Source: Aureobasidium sp. EXF-3400
Lineage: Eukaryota > Ascomycota > Dothideomycetes > Dothideales > Saccotheciaceae
Assembly (NCBI GenBank): GCA_024195585.1
Contig: SWBL01000036.1
Coordinates: 151,298-215,297, forward strand
Length of the DNA: 64,000 nt
Reading direction: 5' to 3'
This document shows positions 54,735 to 64,000 of this stretch, in pieces. The notes under the pieces were generated by a model. It worked only from the letters and a program-made list of their open reading frames with translations, was not told the origin of the DNA and ran no database searches. A program made the translations under genes and the position numbers. Position 1 is the first letter of the stretch; the number at the start of each line of letters is the position of its first letter.

Positions 54735-57214
54735 ATGGCAGCCACCGTGGGAAGCTCCTTTTTCAAGGGAGAGACTGGTCGCAACACCAGAGGTCTGCTG
54801 CGACTGGTTATCCTGGTCACAATTGCAGCAACCGCCGTGGCCTCTCGTCTCTTCTCCGTCATCCGCTTTGAGAGCATCATTCACGAATGTACGTCAACTC
54901 GACTCTCCTGTCTATGCCTGCTCTTGCAGCTCGAGTCTTCAATGCCGTTCCTGTGACTTCATTCTATGCTCTAGCATTGTCGTTCGCGACCATTGACTAG
55001 GCGTCGAAGCAATGAACCACCACGGACTCGGTAGACACAATCGCTAACAACCATCTCCTACAGTCGACCCCTGGTTCAACTTCCGCGCAACCAAGTACCT
55101 CGTTCAGAATGGCTTCTCAAGCTTCTGGGATTGGTTCGACGACCGCACATGGCACCCTCTTGGTCGTGTCACCGGCGGTACCCTCTACCCCGGCCTCATG
55201 GTCACCAGCGGTGCCATCTGGCATCTCCTCCGCCTCCTGACCTTCCCTGTCGACATTCGCAACATCTGTGTCATGCTGGCTCCTGCCTGTTCTGGCTTGA
55301 CCGCCTTTGCCAGTTACCTCCTGACTTCTGAGATGTCCGACTCGCCCTCGGCCGGTCTCCTTGCCGCCATCTTCATGGGCATTGCCCCCGGTTACATTTC
55401 GCGTTCCGTTGCTGGAAGTTACGACAACGAAGCCATTGCCATCTTCCTCCTCGTCTTCACCTTCTACCTCTGGATCAAGAGCGTCAAGCAGGGCTCCATC
55501 ATGTGGGGTGCTTTCACTGCCCTCTTCTACGGATACATGGTCTCGGCCTGGGGTGGTTATGTCTTCATTACCAACTTGCTTCCTCTCCACGTCTTTGTCC
55601 TGCTGTGCATGGGCAGATACAGCCCTCGTCTTTACGTCAGCTACACCACCTGGTACTCTCTGGGCACGCTTGCGAGCATGCAGATTCCCTTTGTCGGTTT
55701 CTTGCCCATCCGCAACAGTGACCACATGGCTGCTCTCGGTATGTTGTCGATACCCGAATCATTCTCTGTCTTCTAACGATGTACTAGGTGTCTTCGGTCT
55801 TCTTCAGCTCGTCGGTTTCGTCGAATTTGTGCGCCAGACTCTGCCGAGCAAGCAGTTCCAGACGCTGCTCCGCGCCTTCATCCTGGTCGTTTTCCTCGCA
55901 GCATTCGGAGTTCTCGTTCTTCTTACCTTCTCTGGAGTTGTCGCACCTTGGAGTGGTCGTTTCTACTCGCTCTGGGATACCGGATACGCCAAGATCCACA
56001 TTCCCATCATTGCATCCGTGTCTGAGCACCAGCCTACCGCCTGGCCCGCCTTCTTCTTCGATCTTAACTTGTTGATCTGGCTGTTCCCTGCTGGTGTCTA
56101 CATGTGCTTCCGCAACCTGAAGGATGAGCAGGTCTTTGTTGTCATCTACGCCGTCCTGGCCAGTTACTTCGCTGGTGTCATGGTCCGTCTGATGCTCACT
56201 TTGACCCCTGTTGTCTGTGTTGCTGCAGCCCTTGCTCTTTCTCAGATCCTTGACACCTTCCTCGTTACCAAGACTCCTGTCGTACCTGCAGCTCAGGCCA
56301 ATGGCAACACCGACATCGCCAAGACTGCTGCTTCTCTGATCCCCGACACTCTGCGCTCTACCCAAAAGCCTCTTGTTGGTATCTACTCAACCTTCTCCAA
56401 GTTCGCCATGACCGGTACCATCACCGCCTACCTTTTGCTCTTTGTTCTTCACTGCACTTGGGTCACCTCAAATGCCTACTCATCCCCTTCGGTTGTTTTG
56501 GCTTCCAGAATGGCCGATGGCTCGCAGCACATTATCGATGACTACCGTGAGGCTTACTACTGGCTTCGTCAAAACACCGAGCAGAATGCCAAGATCATGT
56601 CTTGGTGGGATTACGGTTACCAGATTGGTGGTATGGCCGACCGCCCAACTCTTGTCGACAACAACACCTGGAACAACACCCACATTGCCACTGTCGGCAA
56701 GGCCATGAGCTCGCGCGAGGAAGTCAGTTACCCCATCATGAGACAACACGAAGTCGACTACGTTCTCGTTGTCTTTGGTGGTCTTATTGGCTACTCGGGT
56801 GACGATATCAACAAGTTCTTGTGGATGGTTCGTATCGCCGAGGGCATTTGGCCTGATGAGATCAAGGAACGTGATTACTTCACCGCTCGTGGCGAGTACC
56901 GCATTGACGACCAAGCTTCCGACACCATGAAGAACAGCTTGATGTACAAGATGTCGTACTACAACTACAACTCCCTCTTCCCTGCTGGTCAGGCCACCGA
57001 CCGCGTTCGTGGTTCTAAGCTCCCAGCTGAGGGTCCCGAACTCTCGACTCTGGAGGAAGCCTTCACCAGCGAGAACTGGATCATCAGAATTTACAAGGTC
57101 AAAGACCTTGACAACCTCAACAGAGATCACCAGAGCGCCATGGCGTTTGAGAAGGGCAACAAGAGAAAGAAGACTAGCAAGCGCAAGGGCCCCAGAGTTC
57201 TTCGTGTTGATTAG
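54735..57214 (+). CDS. stt3: Oligosaccharyltransferase catalytic subunit Stt3
   Basis: Transfers the lipid-linked glycan to Asn in the ER lumen. Exons are 54735-54888, 55064-55738 and 55788-57214, total 751 residues. Introns are 175 and 49 bp. The first lumenal loop has FDPWFNFRATKYLVQNG (metal-binding region) and the second GSYDNEAIAIF. The C-terminal lumenal signature WWDYG is at 549-553 in SWWDYGYQIGGMADRPTLVD, with the glycosylated NNTWNNT stretch next to it. About 11-13 hydrophobic helices precede it. A basic tail (KGNKRKKTSKRKGPR) closes it. All catalytic motifs are intact. Confidence 0.97.
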
Positions 57215-58559
57215 ATGCAAAAGAAAAAGTTGCTAGATTTTTCTCTTTAGACCAGTAGGAAGCTTTGTTCTGTATATCTCTTATCTTTGAAATGAAGAAA
57301 AAACATTTGAGCAAAACCTGTCTTCGTGTCGAGCACCCAACGTGATGCGTGCTGTGTCTTGTAGCGTTTTACCGAGGTGAGGTTTGTGGAACTGTGCGTC
57401 GCTTCAAAGATTGAAAGAGCCACAGTGTCACTTTGAAAATGGCATGCAAGTGGGAAAGCAGGGTTACTCAGATTGGTACAGGAGGTCAGTGACAAACCTC
57501 TCCCTGTGCGCACGTCTAGTCATAGATGTAGCTATAAAAATGCAAAGTCGTATTTGGAAACCAATACACGTCCAAAGAGAGTCCAATCATAAGAGAAATT
57601 AGGAAACCCTCTTTCCCAAGCGATTCGAAACTGTGCATCGTGCAATGCATTCGGCATGTAAAATCTTCTCCAACAGCTGATGGCACGATTATCAGGAAAT
57701 CAAGACCATCGTTATTGTTTTTGAAATGCAGCTAACATCTTGCCAAAGATGGAAACGGCACTTTTTATGTCGTACATCTTCTTCCTCAATTTCTAGCAGT
57801 GTGATGTGGTAAATTGATAATCTTGGGGTTAATCATAGATCCGCTGATTGTATTAGAGCTAGTATGGCGATGTGTGGGTCATTGTACCTAAGACCACGAA
57901 GAACCTGGTGTAGTAAAAAAAGCCGAGCAAAGCAAAGGGGTACACCCGGGATCTCTGTCTTAAGAAGCTCGTGCTCAAGAGAATATACGATTAAAGCCAC
58001 AATTGCAGCACTATAGTCGTCATTACTCTCCTGTTGTGCTGTATTACAAAGGTTATGGTTGTTTGCAGGCTTAGGTCCCATCAAGCATGGAGTACAAGTC
58101 TGCATGTGAACTGTAGCAACAAGCCATTATAGAATGTCTTGATATCGTAGTTGGACCTTACTCGCGAGTTCCAAACGATCATGTCCGCCATTGTTAGAGA
58201 CCTTGACAGGAACCCAATGAGTGTTCGATGGCTACGGATATCCTTGAGATTTGGCTTGAGAGCGGCACCCGGTTAAAATTCTAAATCTTGAACAAGTTCC
58301 TGCATCTTGAGCTTGGCTTTTTCAAGATGTTGCTCCATTGTCCCGTAGGCATCCTGAGAGTCGTCGAAAGGTAGAAGGTAATGAGTTACGTGAGCATTCT
58401 CGACACATGCTGTAAAGTCGCTACAAAGAGCGTAAGATTGCATGGCAAGACCAACAAGGACATCAATTGTCCCACTATAGTACCAGCCATTTCGAAGGTA
58501 GATCTGTCGCAGTTCGTTGGCGTCAGCATAGTATCCAGCGATAGGCTTTTCATCCTGGC
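57215..58559. other. 1.3-kb intergenic stretch
   Basis: 3' region of stt3 and downstream of the Arg/Ser pseudogene. Short frames only. Nothing notable seen. Confidence 0.5.
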
Positions 58560-58800
58560 CTAGACTTTCAAGAACTCGCTGCCAAATCTCCGAGGATAAT
58601 TCTTGAAAGACTCTTTTTCTTCGTCAAGTTTGATTTTCTTCGTTGGATTTTCGCCAATTGATGAGACGCCATGTCTGTGCTTTTCAGACTTCTTGGTTAA
58701 TAGCTTCTTGATTGGCGATGAGCGTATTGAGCGTATCGCCAAGGGCGGAAACTTGGTTTCAGTAAAAGGTGGTGGATGAGAGGCTGAATGCTGAGATAAG

Positions 58801-59016
58801 GCTGGAGCAATAGATGGCCGCTGGATTAGATCGGAGAGCTTGTCTGATTTAGAGTCTGCATGCTGCAAGAAGGCTGGAGTAGGAGGCAACGGCTAGAACG
58901 ATTCGGATGATTTGTCTATACGGGAGTCCACATGTTGGAAAAAAGTTGGAGCAGCCGACGACTTTTGGAGTGGATCGAACGGCTTATCTGACTTAGACTT
59001 TTGCACGTCTAAGAGA
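58801..59016. repeat. 72-bp tandem repeat, three copies
   Basis: Copies start at 58801, 58873 and 58945 (gctggag/gttggag), exactly 72 bp apart, so 24 codons per unit on minus. Confidence 0.8.
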
Positions 59017-59024
59017 GGGTTATC

Positions 59025-59350
59025 CTCTCTGTGCGAAATGGATGGTTGGCGACGATCTGGGCGAGGAGGCGAGTAGCGTGAGGATTCGTGTCTACCACGG
59101 TCATTCTCTCTGTGCGAAATGGATGACTGGCGACGATCGGGACGACAAGACGAGTGTCGTGAAGATTCGTGTCTACCACAGTCATCTTCTCTGCGCCGGA
59201 TAGGTGACTGGCGATGGTCGGGACGACGAGGCGAGTAGCGTGAGGACTCGTAGCCGCGATGGCCGTCCTCTCCGCGCGAGATAGATGACTGGTGACGATC
59301 GGAGCGTCCAGGCGAGCAGTAACGCGTATATCCATAGCTGAGGCGGCTGT
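59025..59350. repeat. 81-bp tandem repeat, three copies plus a diverged one
   Basis: ggatggttgg at 59040 and ggatgactgg at 59121 mark an 81-bp period. Translated on minus it gives 27-residue Arg/Ser/His-rich units. Confidence 0.8.
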
Positions 59351-59493
59351 CCTCTCTATATGGGATGTGTAATTGGCGATAATAGTGAGAAGTAGTTAGT
59401 ACTGCTTCGATTTGCTGCCGCTGAACTCGAAATGACGAGTGAAAACAGAATGAAGCAGAAGTTGATGCAATGCTGGAATACCTGTGTGTCTTT

Positions 59494-59839
59494 CACTGAT
59501 GATTGATAGTGGGATCGGAAGAGTACGAGTGACGGAAAGATTCGAAACGAAAATGAAAAGTAATGGCAACAGCAAGTGAATTTGCAAAGTGAAGGCAAGC
59601 AGCTTTCCCTGACACAAAAAGTGGAAAGGCAGGTGCAAACAAGAGGCATTGCGTCCTAACCTCAAAGAAAGCAAACCTCTCCAAGTGTGCATCTACTTAC
59701 ACCCAGATATAGCTATGGAGATGCAAAGTCAAATTCATCAATCAATGTGCATTGAAAGAGAGTCGAGAAGAACAAAAAAGTGGGTTGACATTCGAGAAGC
59801 ATACTTTTAGCTCTGCATTCCGGTGTGATTTGCATGCAA
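59494..59839. other. Short intergenic stretch
   Basis: Between the Arg/Ser pseudogene and the AP-2 alpha 3' end. The frame upstream of TGA 59495-59493 (FRFESFRHSYSSDPT) is open but without ATG. Confidence 0.4.
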
Positions 59840-62800
59840 TTACGGCGGGTAAAAGGGAGCTTCTCCCAATGCCAATCTCTTCTCCATGGCTTCCATGAGA
59901 ATATTCGGGACAGACTCGTCTGTTGCTCTGATGGTCAAGCGATACATCTGTTGGTCTAAGTCAGCACAAAAGCACACAAACCAAGATTCAAACAACTGCC
60001 AGAAGGAAGACAGAAAAACAGGAAGGGAAAGGAAAAACAACATACCCCATTATTAGGATTCGGCTCCAACCTCATCAAACACCCAATCTTGCCCTGTTGG
60101 CTAGTATGCAACACACTCGCAGCAACAAAATTCTTCTTGTTGGGATCCACATCATCAAGAACTCCCCACTTGAAGCCCTCTAATATGCGTCGAGTAGGTA
60201 CTGGCGCCACATCCTTGCCTGCAAAAATCCTCTGGGCTTCGCGGGGACCAGGTCCGCCGATTTGTTTCCAGCGCTTGAAGAAATCGTCAGCAGAAAGAGA
60301 AGCTGGATCTAGGTATTTGTGGATGGCGAGGGGTAGTTGGAGGGTTAGTGCTTGGAGCGCGCCGGCGAGCCAGGAAATGCGGATTGTGGGTGCAGAAGTA
60401 AAGACGGACTTTGCTTCTAGCATTATCATTGCTTGGGTTTGTGTAGATGGCTGCACTGTAGTTTCGGGCAGTGACTTGACGTCAATCTTGATATTGTCGG
60501 GAGAAGGGTTGTTGAGAGTAGTCGTAAAAGAGTTGATCGCAAACGAGGATTTGTTGGTGAAGTACATGATTATGCAGCCGAGCTCGCTGCGGTACTCTGA
60601 GCGTACGCCCACTTGGATTTGACTGTCTTCGTATAGGATGCCTTCAGGGACCATGAGCATGCGTGCGTGGCCGCGCTGCCAGCCTGGTGACAAGTGGTCT
60701 GCGCTGGCGAAGTTTGGCGCCTTTGCTTCAGAGGTGCTCCAGTCGAGGCCGGCGAGCTCGTCTGCTGGTGTTTTGGTGCCGTTGGCTTTTGTGGGTGATT
60801 GCGCTGCAGCTATTGCATTGAGAGAATTGCCAGCGCTGAATGAACGTTTCAGGGTGTTGTTTCGGTCGGCAAGGTCTTTGTTGGCATCTTTGCCACCTGC
60901 AACCCATGTACGCTTGTCTGTTGTATTGTGCGTCTTGGAGTGCAGTCTAGAAAGCAGAGCAGAAGCACGTTCAGGGAAGGGTGGCATCTCGTCCATAACA
61001 GTTCGAAGCAAATCATCTGTCGGCATCGTTGCCAATGTCAAATACTCGCATGCGCGCTGCTGGAGCTCAGAATCCAGGGTGTGACTATATGTCTTGAAGG
61101 CTTGCAAGAGCTGTGGCTTGATCTCAGGGAACAGATTGACAAATTTGATGAATGCAGATAGCATCATGGCGCGCGTACTCGATGAGCTGCCATTGAACTT
61201 TGACTGCAACGCCATGAACTGCTCGATAGGACTGCACTTGGGGCTGTCGGCAATCAAATGACCAAATTCTCCAAGCAGGTAACTGCCAATCTTGACAAGC
61301 ATCTCATGACATTGCTCTGCGCGGAGGTATTCCAGAATGTTGGATGCAGCGTATACTTGGAGCTCATCATTGTTGGTAACAATCATGATAATTCGCTGCC
61401 ACACCTCGTCGCTGACATGATCACCAGCCATGGCAATTAGTCTCAGTGAGATGTCAACATACCATTGAATGTCGGTAGCGTACTTCTCAGTTAAGATGGC
61501 AATCTTGAGTACCATCTCTTCGCGAATGGCGTAGTCAGCAGTCTGCAAGTACTTCAAGAGCTCACCAACAATGGGCTTAGCATTTGTTGTGTCGCACATG
61601 CTGTAGAGCAGATCCAGACCTTGTCTCCGTACACTGATGTCGCGATCGCGCAATGATCCGACAATGATACTTTGATGCTTCTTGATTGGGTCAAGGTTCT
61701 CTGTGCGTCCGGCCAGATGTGTCATTGCTTCCAGACCAAGATAACGCACGTTAGTTTCTCTTGATTGGATGAATTTGCCTAGTCTCGAGGAGATTTGCAT
61801 CATTAACGCTTGCTCAGTGTCAAGATGGATTGTAAGGTTGATGGCTTCGAACAGAACGGCGTTTTGAGCATTGTTCTGTTGAACGTTCTTCGGGGCCTCC
61901 ATGGCGTTGTCCATGATCTTTTGTAGAGATTCTCGAATAAGAGCACGTACGTGTGAGTCGTCCGAGGGAGGGAAGTATTGCATCAAACGCAGAAGCTTGA
62001 CCTGGATCCAGGGGCAAGGCACCTTGTAGTAATAGTAGTCTCCAGCGCATTCGTGTTCGACGACGACTTTTTGCAGACGTTGAGCGGCCTTGACATAACT
62101 TCCTTTGTACTGGTCGGGGTCATCTTGTGCAAGCTTCATGACGAGAGATGTTACGGAAAGAGCCACACCCATATCCGAATCGTCCATGATGGAGATGATG
62201 CGTTCTGCCCATTCGGCCTGGACGATGCTGGGTGCTTTACGGTAGAGACGGAGGAGAGTCAGGGCGGCCTTCTTCTTGACAAAGGGTTTGGATGTGCTGT
62301 GGGTACAGGTCAGTGAGTGGACGTCTTCAAAGGTGCATGGCGAGACTCACGGAGAGATGAGTAGCCTGTGAACGTCAAAGGCCAAGGCTTCACCCATCTC
62401 CTTTCCTCCTACATTGGCAATAGCGTGCAGAGCCAAGCAGTTGTTGAGTTCGTTGATATCGGCCAAGTCTTTGCGAATACTGTTGACAACCAGATGCAGC
62501 AGCTCATGTTCCTCATGCAGGAACAGCGTAACAGCCAAATAACCAATCTGCTTTTCCGAGTACTTTGTAGCCGAGACGAGATTGACAGCCTCGAGATGGC
62601 CAAAGTCGACGTTCCAGCCCAGGATGTAGATATACAGCAGCTTGCACACATATTTCTTCTTGTCGTAGCCACTCAAGCCGCCCTGCTTGAACTTGGACCG
62701 TATGTTGGCCAGCTCTTTGTTGATGCGCTTCTCCTCGAGTTCTCTGGCGCGGGCGTTTCGCAGGTCTGCAATGAAGGATACCAAGCCGCGCATGGTGTTC

Positions 62801-62853
62801 TGGTTGCCGCTTCCACCACCGCGGTTGAACAGGCCGCTACCTGACGACGACAT
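59840..62853 (-). CDS. apl3: AP-2 adaptor complex alpha subunit (alpha-adaptin)
   Basis: Large subunit of the clathrin adaptor that selects cargo at the plasma membrane. Exons are 62853-62351, 62296-60046 and 59947-59840, total 953 residues. Introns are 54 and 98 bp. The trunk begins RGLVSFIADLRNARARELEE, then SKFKQGGLSGYDKKKYVCKL and NLVSATKYSEKQIGYLAVTL, diagnostic of alpha-adaptins. HEAT-type helices continue to about 600. After a linker (NSLNAIAAAQSPTKANGTKT) the appendage domain follows (LYEDSQIQVGVRSEYRSELG, FTNKSSFAINSFTTTLNNP). It ends EAMEKRLALGEAPFYPP. Complete. Confidence 0.95.
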
Positions 62854-63479
62854 GGTGTGCGTAAACCCCTATCCGATCGAGCGTCTAAGATGATGTGTCG
62901 AGGGCTGTGAGTCTCAAGTCCAGGAGAGACGAGGTTCCGAGGTCAATGACGTTGTGTGTATTTGGTGAGTCGAGAGAGCCGTTTGCAGGCATCAAGTCTC
63001 AGTGTCGAGTCAGAACATGTCAACCAAATCGTCGCAACTCCAAGAGAGGCTGGAGAGGTCACTGCTGCGCCAACAATCTCCCGGAGACCCGCTGTCCCCG
63101 TACGAACACGCCAAGAACCTGGGGATCTCAATCTCATCGACTTCAGCCGACTGACACTCTCCCTGACAGACCATTACCGAGTCACAAAATTGACCCAGAG
63201 TCCATCTCGACAGCTACTTTGCATATATTTAGCAAATTCATTGCACGTTAATCGTTGCAGACAAGAAAGATCTTGGTTGAAACAAGTCAATACAGTCAAT
63301 TGTGTCATGGACTCTGGTTCTATAAAAGTACACGCCTTCCGCGACTCTTTTCTCGCCGTGCCATGTTTGTCCTTCCTGTAAAGAAAAAGAAGACTATGCC
63401 TTTGAGCTTCAAGCTACCAGGCACACCTTTGTGCTTTTTGTTGTTGGTCGTCATGCATCACAAGAAATGATAAGAAAAA
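62854..63479. other. Intergenic stretch upstream of AP-2 alpha
   Basis: 626 bp. Plus-strand frames are chance. Nothing notable seen. Confidence 0.5.
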
Positions 63480-64000
63480 TCATCCAATCCCGCCAGAATC
63501 CTTTTGCTCTTCGGACGATGACTTTCCCAAAGTGCCCCACTTACTCCCAGAACGCCGTTGATAACCCTCAGCCGCAACTTGTCTTACCATCTCAACAAAG
63601 TCCCTCTCAAACACTTCCTTTTCCTGCTTGCTCTCGCTCTCGGAAACAGGCAGCGCTTGGAGAGCGCTAACACCCGAGAACCTAGGACCCGTCGCAAAAA
63701 GTTGCGCTGAAGTCGCAGAGGTTGGGAGCCGATGCGAGAGTAAGCTCAGGAGCAAGAAAAGTGTCCTTGAGGCCATAGCTAGAGAGGTTGAAGAGGTCGT
63801 CGCCGCCGTCAGTCGTCGTAGCGTTCGTCGTGTAGTTGGAGTGCACATCATCGAATTCGATGAGGTTGTCAAAGTGGCTGAGACCCGATTCATCATCGTG
63901 GCCATACGAGTCGGCCATAAGGTCCACGAAGCTACCATGAGGCTCTTGTAGAAGGTCATGATGTTCAGATGCATCAAATAGATTATAATCTGACTCCACC
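63480..64000 (-). CDS. Acidic hypothetical protein, right-edge partial, possible frameshift near its end
   Basis: From the right edge to 63682 one minus frame is clearly protein-like and acidic (HHDLLQEPHGSFVDLMADSY, GLSHFDNLIEFDDVHSN, GLKDTFLAPELTLASAP), ending TAG at 63682. Immediately overlapping, another frame carries on to 63480 with equally good character (GPRFSGVSALQALPVSESES, FERDFVEMVRQVAAEGYQRR). No GT donor lies in the region where a splice could join them. A one-base frameshift around TTTTTGCG (63690-63705) is the simplest link. Otherwise the gene ends at 63682. The N-terminal part is outside the window. I do not recognise the family. Confidence 0.45.
   Translation of the reverse strand, partial: WSQIIIYLMHLNIMTFYKSLMVASWTLWPTRMATMMNRVSATLTTSSNSMMCTPTTRRTLRRLTAATTSSTSLAMASRTLFLLLSLLSHRLPTSATSAQLFATGPRFSGVSALQALPVSESESKQEKEVFERDFVEMVRQVAAEGYQRRSGSKWGTLGKSSSEEQKDSGGIG

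Larger units (their letters stand above)
58560..59493 (-). pseudogene. Arg/Ser-rich repeat protein gene with an in-frame TAG
   Basis: On minus one frame is open from 59493 to 58560 apart from TAG at 58895-58893. It reads HYYRQLHIPYREDSRL, then three 27-residue repeats (for example ENDRGRHESSRYSPPRPDRR), then three 24-residue repeats (SKSDKLSDLIQRPSIAPA type). A Lys-rich end follows (SIGENPTKKIKLDEEKESF). In the 24-residue repeats the TAG replaces a Gln codon (CAG in one copy, CAA in another). There is no ATG in the frame, and TGA at 59495-59493 precedes it, so a 5' exon is missing or lost. The Arg/Ser character suggests a former nuclear RNA-linked protein. It is probably decayed. Confidence 0.5.

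Overview
The window is nuclear DNA of a filamentous ascomycete (Pezizomycotina). The evidence is short GT-AG introns of about 48-165 bp in dense genes on both strands, a CBM1-bearing cellulase, a GH11 xylanase, and single-copy eukaryotic core genes (SF3b130/Rse1, Mss51, Pus7, Ars2, Stt3, AP-2 alpha). From memory, the xylanase N-terminus looks like that of Aureobasidium-type black yeasts (Dothideomycetes). That placement is an inference and was not checked by any search. No tRNA, rRNA, CRISPR array or intact transposon was recognised.

Layout. 1-5.2 kb is an accessory-looking end: a small secreted-protein gene that runs off the left edge and is broken by a frameshift, a tandem array of about fourteen ~148-bp units (about 1180-3300) in which each unit can form a long hairpin, and a nuclear-type gene cut by an in-frame TGA. 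5.4-6.2 kb holds a GH11 xylanase, followed by 2.5 kb without a convincing gene. 8.7-12.7 kb is a divergent pair, an NCS1 nucleobase/allantoin-type permease and a 2-oxoglutarate dioxygenase, sharing a promoter rich in GATA sites. 13.2-19.1 kb carries a GPI-type surface protein, a GNAT acetyltransferase and an F-box protein. 19.7-25.3 kb has rse1 and mss51 head to head. 26.5-31.3 kb holds a GH5 endoglucanase, a flavocytochrome b2-type lactate dehydrogenase and a small membrane protein. 32.6-37.4 kb holds a low-complexity protein, a cysteine-containing secreted protein and an MFS exporter. 38.6-57.2 kb is mostly housekeeping: a BRCT-like protein, pus7, a PX-domain lipid-binding protein, ars2, tspO, a C2H2 protein and stt3. 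58.5-59.5 kb is a decaying Arg/Ser-repeat gene. 59.8-62.9 kb is the AP-2 alpha adaptin, and the right edge cuts an acidic protein gene.

How the genes work together. The xylanase and the endoglucanase are both extracellular plant-cell-wall enzymes and have sugar-regulator-like promoter motifs. The permease/dioxygenase pair has the arrangement and promoter expected of a nitrogen-scavenging module. The core genes serve unrelated processes (splicing, COX1 translation, pseudouridylation, N-glycosylation, endocytosis).

The least ordinary signals are: the 148-bp hairpin array, in which one unit has changed its core on both arms; a stop codon that falls exactly on a Gln codon of an in-frame repeat; a second gene whose frame continues past an internal TGA; a probable GC-AG intron in the C2H2 gene; and four copies of a CAGGAAC motif within 130 bp. 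Exon joins were worked out by eye. Each complete spliced model sums to a multiple of three, but none has been checked against transcripts.
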